A model generated the notes under the pieces. That model worked only from the letters and a program-made list of their open reading frames with translations. It was not told the DNA's origin and searched no databases. The position numbers and the translations under genes were made by a program. From an uncultured Clostridia bacterium (lineage in GTDB: Bacteria > Bacillota > Clostridia > Oscillospirales > Oscillospiraceae), in contig CANSAE010000002.1 in the NCBI GenBank assembly GCA_947644595.1, forward strand, positions 372,001 to 436,000: DNA of 64,000 nt, in the 5' to 3' direction. How positions within the stretch are numbered: position 1 is the stretch's first letter; every line of letters begins with the position of its first letter. Below, one piece after another: positions 8,502-15,878 of the stretch.

Positions 8502-9587
8502 ATGAAACTTGTCACCATTGTCGGAGCCAGACCGCAGTTTATCAAGGCCGCGTCTGGCTCCCGCGCGCTGAGAAGGGTCCATCAGGAAGTGCTGGTCCAC
8601 ACCGGGCAGCACCACGATGAGAATATGTCTGAGATATTTTTCCGGGAGATGGAAATCCCTGCTCCGGACTATAATTTGGGCATCTCCGGCGGTTCTCACG
8701 GAGAAATGACCGGAAAAATGCTCATGGATCTGGAAAAAGTCCTGCTGAAAGAGCAGCCGGACGGCGTGTTGCTGTACGGCGACACGAATTCCACCCTGGC
8801 CGGGGCGTTGGCGGCGGTGAAGCTGCACATCCCGGTCATCCATGTGGAGGCGGGCAACCGCCTGGGCACCATGGACAGTCCCGAGGAAGTGAACCGTATT
8901 TTGACGGACCACTGCTCCTCTCTACTGCTGTGCGCCACCCAGGATGCCAAGGACAAGCTGGCCTTGGAAAACCTGGGGGACAAGGCGCATGTGGTGGGGA
9001 ATATCATGTATGATTCCTTCCTGCATTTCGCCAACCGTCCCTGGACAGCCCCGGAGGTCAAGGATTTTGACGGACGGCCGGTCGCCATGCCGGAAGAATT
9101 TTATTACATGACCTGCCACCGGCAGGAGAACACCTTTTCCGACGCGCCGCTGACGGAGATATTGTCCGCCATGGACAGTCTGGACGCGCCCACGGTCTAC
9201 GCCGTGCACCCTCGGAACCGTGAGCGGGCCCGGCGGGTGGTGGAGGAAAACGGGTTTTCCAATATTATCCTGACCCAGCCGGTGAAGTATTCCGACTCTG
9301 TGCAGTTGGTGAGACGGGCGAAAAAGGTGGTCACCGATTCCGGCGGTTTGCAGTGCGAGGCGTTTTACGCCGGGGTGCAGTGCGTGCTGGTGATGGACTA
9401 TGTGGTATGGCCGGAGACCATGGTGGCGAACCGCAATCAGCTGGCCAGGCCGCTGAAGTCCGATATTCTGGAGAAGCTGTCAAAGGAGCAGACCGTGGAC
9501 CCCTCGTACCAGCCTTTTGGCGATGGCCACGCGGCGGAAAAAATTTGCGATCTGGTCACGGCATTTTTTGAAGGGAAATCAAAATGA
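8502..9587 (+). CDS. wbpI: UDP-GlcNAc3NAcA / UDP-GlcNAc 2-epimerase (WbpI/WecB family)
   Basis: Non-hydrolysing UDP-sugar 2-epimerase, 361 residues. The N-terminus reads IVGARPQFIKAA, the form I associate with WbpI-type epimerases, whereas WecB proteins usually have GTRPEAIK. Other family motifs are HTGQHHDENMSEIFF, YGDTNSTLAGALAA, HVEAGNR and TDSGGLQCEA. In the WbpI pathway it converts UDP-GlcNAc3NAcA to UDP-ManNAc3NAcA. The ATG at 8502 follows GAGGGA. A role on UDP-GlcNAc itself cannot be excluded without assay. Confidence 0.85.
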   Translation: MKLVTIVGARPQFIKAASGSRALRRVHQEVLVHTGQHHDENMSEIFFREMEIPAPDYNLGISGGSHGEMTGKMLMDLEKVLLKEQPDGVLLYGDTNSTLAGALAAVKLHIPVIHVEAGNRLGTMDSPEEVNRILTDHCSSLLLCATQDAKDKLALENLGDKAHVVGNIMYDSFLHFANRPWTAPEVKDFDGRPVAMPEEFYYMTCHRQENTFSDAPLTEILSAMDSLDAPTVYAVHPRNRERARRVVEENGFSNIILTQPVKYSDSVQLVRRAKKVVTDSGGLQCEAFYAGVQCVLVMDYVVWPETMVANRNQLARPLKSDILEKLSKEQTVDPSYQPFGDGHAAEKICDLVTAFFEGKSK

Positions 9588-9961
9588 AAAAATACAAAAT
9601 CGCGGCGGTGCTGATGCTCATCCACGGCGGACTGATGGAGGTGGGCAGCGGGCTGCTCACGCTGTTCCCCGACGGGCTGGACGCGGAGACTTATTTTTCG
9701 TTCATCGTGCCGTATTTTAATGACCATCTGGCGCTGGCGATCATCATGGGCGTAGTCTACGGCACCGTGCGCGTCATCGGCGCGGTGGGCCTGCTGAAAA
9801 ATCGGATGTGGGGGCTGGCACTGTCGGTCATCAACTGCGTGGTGACTATGGCGCTGATGATGTTTATGCTCCCCGCCGGTATCGTGGACGGGATTTTCGC
9901 CTGCACGGCGCTGGTGTTGATGCTGACGCAGTATTTCGGGGATAAGAAGATTGAGGGATAA
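9584..9961 (+). CDS. Small four-helix membrane protein
   Basis: Protein of 125 residues with about four hydrophobic segments (residues roughly 7-25, 48-65, 70-90, 98-118) and little else. Its ATG overlaps the epimerase stop (ATGA), so it is probably translationally coupled to that gene. I do not recognise a named family. It could be a minor membrane component of the polysaccharide machinery or simply a passenger gene. Confidence 0.7.
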   Translation: MKKYKIAAVLMLIHGGLMEVGSGLLTLFPDGLDAETYFSFIVPYFNDHLALAIIMGVVYGTVRVIGAVGLLKNRMWGLALSVINCVVTMALMMFMLPAGIVDGIFACTALVLMLTQYFGDKKIEG

Positions 9962-9965
9962 ATAG

Positions 9966-10095
9966 CCTTCCCCCCATTGGGGGGAAGGTGGCGCGGCAAA
10001 GCCGTGACGGATGAGGGGTTCCAAAATGATACCTCCGTCCGGGAACCCCTCACCCGCCCCCTTCGGGGCCACCCTCTCCCCATAGGGGAGAGGGC
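9966..10095. repeat. Intergenic palindromic element (about 130 bp)
   Basis: A chain of nested inverted repeats: CCTTCCCCCC/GGGGGGAAGG (9966-9988), CGGC aaa GCCG, GAGGGGTTCC paired with GGAACCCCTC, and CCCTCTCCCC/GGGGAGAGGG at the right end. The whole can fold into a long branched structure. It fills most of the gap before the WbpB-type gene. I recall very similar CCTTCCCCC-ATT-GGGGGAAGG elements as abundant repeats in Oscillospiraceae; not verified here. Confidence 0.75.
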
Positions 10096-10118
10096 ATTAG
10101 ATAGGTAGGTGCATTGGA

Positions 10119-11195
10119 ATGAAATTTGCGATTATCGGCTGTGGTGCGATCAGTAAGCAGCACATTGCCGCGGCGCTCAATACGGGGCTGGACGTCGTCG
10201 CGCTGTGCGACATCGTGGACACCGGCATCCCCGCGCTGCTGGACATGCTGCCCGAACCGCAGCGGGCGGCGGTGAAAATCTATAAAGATTACAAGGAGAT
10301 GCTCCCGGAGCTGCGGCCCGATTTGGTGGCCATCGCCACGGGCAGCGGGGTCAAGACCCGCATTGCCCTGGACTGCATCGCCGCCGGGGCGAATCTCATC
10401 ATTGAAAAGCCCATCGCCCTGTCCCTGGCCGATGCCGACGCCATCATCGACGCGGCCAAGGCCAAGGGCGTGAAGGTCTGCATCTGCCACCAGAACCGCC
10501 TGAATCCGGCAGTGCAGGCGGTGAAAGCCGCGGTGAACGCGGGGCGCTTCGGCCGGATGCTCCACGGCAGCGCTCGGGTCTACTGGAACCGGGACAAGGC
10601 CTATTACGACGCTGCCAAGTGGCGCGGCACATGGAAGTCCGACGGCGGCACGCTGATGAACCAGTGCATCCATAACATCGACATTCTCCGCTGGCTCATG
10701 GGTGGCGAGGTGGCGCAGGTGTTTGCCTACACCGACCGCCAGACCCATGATTACATTGAAGCCGAGGACATCGGCCTGGCCCTGGTGAAGTTCCAAAACG
10801 GTGCCTACGGCGTCATCGAGGGCACCGTGAACGTCTATCCCAGGAATCTGGAGGAGACCCTCACATTGCTGGGCGAGACGGGTACCGTCCGGGCCGGGGG
10901 CAAGTCTTTGAACGTCATTGAGGAATGGAAGTTTGCCGACGCCGACGACAGTGAGACGGTGAAAGCCCGCTTCGGGGAAAATCCCCCGCCCACCGTGGGA
11001 CTGGGGCACACCCGGGTGTACCGGGACGTGATTGATGCCATTCAAAACGACCGCGCCCCGGCCATTTCCGCCGAAGACGGCCGGGCGGCCATCGAACTGA
11101 TCCTGGCCATTTACCGATCCGCCGCCACGGGCAAACCCGTGGAATTGCCGCTGAAAGACGGCGCGACGGTGGACTATCAAGGGAGATTTGCGTAA
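10119..11195 (+). CDS. wbpB: Gfo/Idh/MocA oxidoreductase, UDP-GlcNAcA 3-dehydrogenase type (WbpB/WlbA)
   Basis: NAD-dependent sugar dehydrogenase of the Gfo/Idh/MocA family, 358 residues, close to WlbA. The N-terminal Rossmann domain begins FAIIGCGAISKQH, EKPIALSLADAD carries the family EKP lysine, and GGTLMNQCIHNIDILRW includes the catalytic His and the typical C-terminal domain entry. In this pathway it oxidises C3 of UDP-GlcNAcA to the 3-keto sugar used by the aminotransferase. Family assignment is firm; the exact substrate is inferred from neighbours. Confidence 0.87.
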   Translation: MKFAIIGCGAISKQHIAAALNTGLDVVALCDIVDTGIPALLDMLPEPQRAAVKIYKDYKEMLPELRPDLVAIATGSGVKTRIALDCIAAGANLIIEKPIALSLADADAIIDAAKAKGVKVCICHQNRLNPAVQAVKAAVNAGRFGRMLHGSARVYWNRDKAYYDAAKWRGTWKSDGGTLMNQCIHNIDILRWLMGGEVAQVFAYTDRQTHDYIEAEDIGLALVKFQNGAYGVIEGTVNVYPRNLEETLTLLGETGTVRAGGKSLNVIEEWKFADADDSETVKARFGENPPPTVGLGHTRVYRDVIDAIQNDRAPAISAEDGRAAIELILAIYRSAATGKPVELPLKDGATVDYQGRFA

Positions 11196-11894
11196 ATGAA
11201 ACGGCTTGCGGTGCTCCTGCCGGCACTTTTGTTGGTGGTGAGCTGCGCGGCCTGCGGGCCGTCCCCACGGCCGGAAGTGTCCCCGAACCCCAGTCCGGAG
11301 CCGACGCTCACGTCGGAGCCATGGCCGGAGGATTGGCAGGCGGGCTACCACCGTATCCTTGCGGACTGGTCGGTGCTGGAAGTCTGCGGCAATCTGAGCT
11401 ACCTGCCCCAGTATTTCGGCGACGCATATGGGTTTGATTCCTATTTCCTGTGCGATGTGGACAGCGACGGGACCCCGGAACTGTTTCTGGATTCCTCGAC
11501 CATGGGCCTGACCGCGGTGTGCTGCTACGATGCCGGGCCGGTGGGCGTGTTCTATGACCGCTTCGACGTCAACAAACAGACCGGGGAACTGATCGTTGCC
11601 GGCCACTAGCACGGCGCCGGCGGCAGCGGGACGCTCTGGGACAACGAATGGCGGGCATGGAAGCTGTGCGGGACGGACTGGGAACTGAGCATGTCCATTG
11701 ATTGTTTTGAGGGAACGGAAGAGAACCGCTATGACATTCACGACCCGGAGACCGGGGAAGACAAGCGCTTTATGGCGGCGAGCTCCCCGGAATACGACGC
11801 GCTGTACGACGTCCATGTGGTGCCGCGCATTCCGTTTTCCCAGTTTCAGTTGTACACGCTGGAGGATTTGAGCGGACTGGAAACGGTCCAGTAA
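11196..11894 (+). pseudogene. Lipoprotein gene interrupted by one in-frame TAG
   Basis: A lipoprotein of unknown function. The signal peptide is followed by a lipobox-like VVSCAAC and a Pro/Ser-rich linker, then a domain containing CDVDSDGTPELFL (an EF-hand-like DxDxDG loop). At codon 138 (11607-11609) a TAG interrupts the frame. The same frame continues without any indel through HGAGGSGTLWDNEW to a TAA at 11894, still protein-like. If the TAG is read through the product has 232 residues; if not, a 137-residue truncated lipoprotein is made. The gene begins right after the wbpB-type stop. It may be a recent point-mutation pseudogene, a base-call error, or a suppressed codon. Confidence 0.75.
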
Positions 11895-11905
11895 GAGGGA
11901 AACCA

Positions 11906-12469
11906 ATGAGCTTTTTTGTACACGACAGCAGTTATCTCGACGATGATGTGCTCATCGGCGAGGGGACCAAGATCTGGCATTTCTGCCACATTCAGTCCGG
12001 CGCCCGTGTTGGGAAACGGTGCAGTTTGGGGCAGAATGTGAATGTATCCAACCATGTGACTATCGGGGATGGCTGCAAAATTCAGAATAATGTGTCCCTT
12101 TACGAGGGCGTGGAGTTGGAGGACTTTGTATTCTGCGGGCCGAGCTGCGTGTTCACCAACGACCTGACCCCCCGGGCTAAATACCCCAAGGGCCCTGCCG
12201 GATACCGGCGGACCCTGGTGAAATGCGGCGCGTCTATCGGGGCCAACGCCACTGTGGTGTGTGGGCACACTATTGGCCGCTGGGCCATGATCGCCGCCGG
12301 CGCGGTGGTGGCCACCGATGTGCCGGACCACGCTCTGATGCTGGGCGTGCCCGCACGGCGGCGGGGCTGGGTGTGCGAGTGCGGCAGGATTTTGCCGGAG
12401 ACACTGGTGTGCCCGGACTGCGGCAGGCGATATGAAGAGACGGAAAAGGGGCTGCGGGAACGTGGATAA
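11906..12469 (+). CDS. wbpD: UDP-sugar N-acetyltransferase, left-handed beta-helix (WbpD/WlbB)
   Basis: Acetyl-CoA-dependent N-acetyltransferase of 187 residues with hexapeptide repeats (for example [41 protein letters not shown]). The family phrase [11 protein letters not shown] near residue 20 and the FTNDLTPRA loop match WlbB/WbpD, which acetylates the 3-amino group of UDP-GlcNAc3NA. The C-terminus carries a zinc-knuckle-like CECG...CPDCG that I recall in many WlbB homologues. The ATG follows GAGGGA. Confidence 0.88.
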   Translation: MSFFVHDSSYLDDDVLIGEGTKIWHFCHIQSGARVGKRCSLGQNVNVSNHVTIGDGCKIQNNVSLYEGVELEDFVFCGPSCVFTNDLTPRAKYPKGPAGYRRTLVKCGASIGANATVVCGHTIGRWAMIAAGAVVATDVPDHALMLGVPARRRGWVCECGRILPETLVCPDCGRRYEETEKGLRERG

Positions 12470-12836
12470 ATTTACGAAGTGCCATTTGGGGTTAGCGGGA
12501 ACGCTGCTGCTGGGCATCGCGGTCATTGCGGTGGCGGGCATGAAGAAAAGTGGCTTGGCGGCGGTGCTGGCCTTTTTGGTGATGGGTTTGCTGGGCTCTG
12601 TGCTGGCGGCCCAGTATAAAATGGAAACCTACCGGGTGATTGGGGAGAAAAGTCCCGGGGCCTATGAGCGGATTTTGAAAGAGGGAGAGTTCCCGGTGGC
12701 GGGGCGGCCGCCTCTGCCCGGGGACGTGGAGGAATTGCTCCGGAAAAACCGCCGCTTTCAGCATCGGGCGGCCTGGCTGCCCATTTTAGAAATGGTGCTG
12801 TTTTTTGTAATGCAAATGATTTTGAAAGAGGCATAA
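12432..12836 (+). CDS. Small membrane protein between wbpD and wbpE types
   Basis: Protein of 134 residues with two adjacent N-terminal membrane segments and one near the C-terminus (about residues 115-130), with a charged middle region. The ATG at 12432 lies inside the acetyltransferase gene. The in-frame GTG at 12462 would shorten the overlap to 8 bases and may be the true start. The zone between the helices contains [14 protein letters not shown]. No family recognised. Confidence 0.65.
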   Translation: MKRRKRGCGNVDKFTKCHLGLAGTLLLGIAVIAVAGMKKSGLAAVLAFLVMGLLGSVLAAQYKMETYRVIGEKSPGAYERILKEGEFPVAGRPPLPGDVEELLRKNRRFQHRAAWLPILEMVLFFVMQMILKEA

Positions 12837-12839
12837 AAG

Positions 12840-13967
12840 ATGGAATTTCGGGACTTAAAACGTCAATATCAGGCGCTGAAGGGAAAAATTGACCCGGCAG
12901 TGGCGGAGGTCATGGCCTCCGCGGGCTTTATCGGCGGAGCAAAGGTCAAGGCGCTGGAGGAACGGCTGGCCCGGTATGTGGGGGTGAAGCACTGCGTCAC
13001 CTGCGGCAACGGGACGGATGCCCTGGCGCTGATGCTCATGGCCTGGGGCGTCGGCCCCGGGGACGCGGTGTTCGTGCCGGACTTCACCTTCTTCGCCTCT
13101 GGCGAAGTGGTGCCCTTCGTGGGGGCCGTTCCGGTGTTTTATGATGTCTGCCCGGAGACCTTTAACGCTTCGGCGGAGAGTCTGGAACAGGCGATTCAGG
13201 CGGTCATCGTGGAGGGACAATACAAGCCGAAGGCGGTCGTTGCCGTGGACCTGTATGGTCTGCCGGCGGACTACGCGGCCATCGGAGCTGTAGCGGATAA
13301 GTACGGCTTAAAAGTGCTGGAAGACGCGGCCCAGGGTTTCGGCGGCTGCATCGGGCTTTCCCGGGCGGGGAGCTTCGGCGACGGGGCGTGTACGTCCTTT
13401 TTCCCGGCCAAGCCCCTGGGCTGCTACGGCGACGGCGGAGCGATGTTTACTGATGATGACGACACCGCGACGTTGCTGCGGTCTTTGTGCGTTCACGGCA
13501 AGGGAGGCGACAAATACGACAACGTGCGCATTGGCATGAACTCCCGGCTGGACGCCATCCAGGCGGCGGTGCTGGATGTGAAGCTCACCGCCTTTGAACG
13601 GGAGGAACTGGAGGCGGTGAATCGGGCGGCGAAGTGGTATGACGAGGCTCTGGCGGAGCTGCCGGTCATTACGCCTGCTGTCCCGGAGGACTTTTATTCC
13701 TCCTGGGCGCAGTACACCGTCCGGCTGGAAAGCCAAGAGGTGCGGGACGGGCTGCAAGCGGCGCTGAAGGCCAAGGGTATCCCCACCATGGTGTATTATC
13801 CCAAGGCCATGCACCGCCAGACGGCCTTTGCTGGCGCCCGGCAGTATGTGCCGTGTCCCAATACGAAGGGGCTGTGCGGCACGGTGCTGTCCTTGCCCAT
13901 GCATCCGTATCTGGACCGGGAGACGGTGCAGACTGTGGCGGATGCGGTGCGGGCGTATTTTTTGTGA
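12840..13967 (+). CDS. wbpE: DegT/DnrJ/EryC1 sugar aminotransferase (WbpE/WlbC type)
   Basis: PLP-dependent sugar aminotransferase, 375 residues. Signatures are VKHCVTCGNGTDALALML (cofactor phosphate site), VDLYGLPADY, EDAAQGFGG, and FFPAKPLGCYGDGGA containing the PLP lysine (SFFPAKPLG), then NSRLDAIQAA. The family converts the 3-keto group of the UDP-GlcNAcA intermediate to an amine. It starts 3 bases after the preceding stop. The WbpE identity rests on the company of the A, B, D and I type genes. Confidence 0.9.
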   Translation: MEFRDLKRQYQALKGKIDPAVAEVMASAGFIGGAKVKALEERLARYVGVKHCVTCGNGTDALALMLMAWGVGPGDAVFVPDFTFFASGEVVPFVGAVPVFYDVCPETFNASAESLEQAIQAVIVEGQYKPKAVVAVDLYGLPADYAAIGAVADKYGLKVLEDAAQGFGGCIGLSRAGSFGDGACTSFFPAKPLGCYGDGGAMFTDDDDTATLLRSLCVHGKGGDKYDNVRIGMNSRLDAIQAAVLDVKLTAFEREELEAVNRAAKWYDEALAELPVITPAVPEDFYSSWAQYTVRLESQEVRDGLQAALKAKGIPTMVYYPKAMHRQTAFAGARQYVPCPNTKGLCGTVLSLPMHPYLDRETVQTVADAVRAYFL

Positions 13968-14000
13968 GACGTTCTGAAACAGAAAGGGAGGTGGCAGGCT

Positions 14001-15785
14001 CTGGAACTGTATAATCAGATGGTAGCAAGACGACGGCGCCGGGGCTTGCCGGAAGAACCCGAATGGATGGGCGTGCTGGCGCAGGTGCCCAAATGGGAAT
14101 GGGCCGTGGGCGCTGTGATGCTGGCGGTGGTCATCGCATATTTTTCGGTATTCTGCGTCATCAATTTTCACGGCTTTGAGCGATTTTGCACCGGGGATAT
14201 GTATGAGGATACATACATTGCCAAGCTGTTTTGGGAACAGAAAACCGTGTTCCCGGAAAATTGGGTGTTCGGTAATCAGTATTACGTCATTACCACGCCC
14301 GTGCTGGCGGCGTTGTTTTACGGGCTGGGATGCACGGTGAATACCGCCATGGCGGCGGCCACCACGGTGATGACGCTGCTGATTCTGGTGAGCTTTTACT
14401 GGATGGTCCGGCCTTTTGCCCGATGGCATGAGTGCCTGCTGGGCTGCGCGCTGATGCTGGCGGTGGTGTCGGGGCCGTATATCGTGGACGCCATTGAAGG
14501 ACAGATATTTTACCTGATGTGCAGCTACTACGCGGCCTATCTGGTGACGCTGTTTGTGGTGTTTGGGGCGTATGTCCGGGGCATCAAGGGTTGTTCGTAC
14601 CGGGCGTTTGTGCCCATGGCGGTACTTTCCGCGGTGCTGAGCTTCTTCACCGGGATGCAGAGTCTGCGGCAGACGGCCATCATGGTGCTGCCCATGGGAA
14701 TTTATGAGCTCATGCGATGGGCGCCCCGGGTACCGGAGGTCATCGGCACTTTGCGGACCTTGTATACTTATCAGAATACCCGCCCGCTGAAAGCAGTCAT
14801 GCTGCGTCGGTTGGCGCGGGAAAAGGGCACTATGCTGGCGCTGCTGATCTTCTTTGCCAATCTGCTGGGGTATGGCTTAGTGAAGCTCATGGATCCCCGA
14901 AATGTGACCATTTACGGGCAGGTCCGGGGACAAACTGCTCTGGAACAGCAGGAAAATTTACAGACCGCCGTGCGCGGACTGCAAAGCGTGACGGGCTTAA
15001 AATATTTGAATACGGATACTTGGAACGGCTTTGTGGGTGGGTTTTGTCTGTTTTTGCTGTGCTTGGTGCTGGTGGCGCTGGTGCTGCGGCACCGGGAACG
15101 GAGCAGGAGCGAGGGATTGTTTTTGTATCTGGACCTGTGTGTGCTGAGCCTGGCATCCGTGTTTGTCATCAGTGTGGTGACGGATGTGGCCCTACGATCC
15201 ATCTACTTTTTTGTGTGGTATCCCTTGGCAGCCATTGCTGGGGTACTGGTGTTTCGGCTGATGCGCCGGTGGGGAAAGCCGGTTTTGGCCGGGGTGCTGA
15301 CGGTGCTGATGGTGGTGAACCTGAACGTGAGCTACGGGGAGTGCGTGGAGGACGCATTGTCGAAGGAACTGCCTGTAGAGGCCCGGACAGCACAGTGGAT
15401 CGTGGACCACGGGTATACGGTCATCTACGGGGAATGGAACTCCGTAACGAAGGTGGCGGCTTGGACCGACGGTGCAGCTACTGCGGGGGCCTGGGCCTGG
15501 AACGATAAGCTGTTCCGCCCGCTGGAATACATCAATCCGCTGGATATCTACACAGAAGATGATAACGCCCACGCCATCCATCTGCTGGTCCCGGAGAGTC
15601 TGGAGGTATCCCTGCTTCATGCGGAAATGCACGATGTGGAAATGCGTCCCAAGGCCCATTTCATCGGCCGGCCGGTCGATGATGGGGAAGTTCCGGAGTA
15701 TCTGCTGTATACCAGTGCGCAGCAGCTGATGGAATTTACACCCCGGTATCGTCCGAATTACGAAAAGCATAAAGCCCTTTCATAA
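14001..15785 (+). CDS. Large polytopic membrane protein, GT-C-like
   Basis: About 590 residues with roughly ten membrane helices. After the first helix an extracytoplasmic loop holds GDMYEDTYIAKLFW, an acidic cluster in the place where GT-C glycosyltransferases keep their catalytic acids. The C-terminal 150 residues form a soluble domain. The nearest ATG is 14019, but it is about 25 bases from the only good ribosome binding site (GGGAGGTGG, 13986-13994). A CTG codon at 14001 is better spaced, so the true start may be CTG. As last gene of the cluster it might transfer lipid-linked sugar outside the membrane. Function inferred only. Confidence 0.7.
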   Translation: MELYNQMVARRRRRGLPEEPEWMGVLAQVPKWEWAVGAVMLAVVIAYFSVFCVINFHGFERFCTGDMYEDTYIAKLFWEQKTVFPENWVFGNQYYVITTPVLAALFYGLGCTVNTAMAAATTVMTLLILVSFYWMVRPFARWHECLLGCALMLAVVSGPYIVDAIEGQIFYLMCSYYAAYLVTLFVVFGAYVRGIKGCSYRAFVPMAVLSAVLSFFTGMQSLRQTAIMVLPMGIYELMRWAPRVPEVIGTLRTLYTYQNTRPLKAVMLRRLAREKGTMLALLIFFANLLGYGLVKLMDPRNVTIYGQVRGQTALEQQENLQTAVRGLQSVTGLKYLNTDTWNGFVGGFCLFLLCLVLVALVLRHRERSRSEGLFLYLDLCVLSLASVFVISVVTDVALRSIYFFVWYPLAAIAGVLVFRLMRRWGKPVLAGVLTVLMVVNLNVSYGECVEDALSKELPVEARTAQWIVDHGYTVIYGEWNSVTKVAAWTDGAATAGAWAWNDKLFRPLEYINPLDIYTEDDNAHAIHLLVPESLEVSLLHAEMHDVEMRPKAHFIGRPVDDGEVPEYLLYTSAQQLMEFTPRYRPNYEKHKALS

Positions 15786-15842
15786 ATAGGCTGCAAGGGA
15801 TGTTTTTGCTTTTTTGATGCAGCAAAAACATAGTTCGTGTGC

Positions 15843-15878
15843 AAAAAAAGACGCTCTTTTTTAAGAGCGTCTTTTTTT
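15843..15878. terminator. Bidirectional terminator between convergent genes
   Basis: Perfect 16-bp stem (A-rich arm plus ACGCTCTT paired with AAGAGCGT and a T-run) with a TTTT loop. It serves the polysaccharide cluster on the plus strand and the SLH protein gene on the minus strand. Confidence 0.92.

Noticed and set aside
10050..11906. 618-codon minus-strand open frame across the wbpB-type gene and the lipoprotein gene
   Set aside because: His/Arg-rich antisense translation that also runs through the palindromic repeat; the plus-strand genes have clear families.
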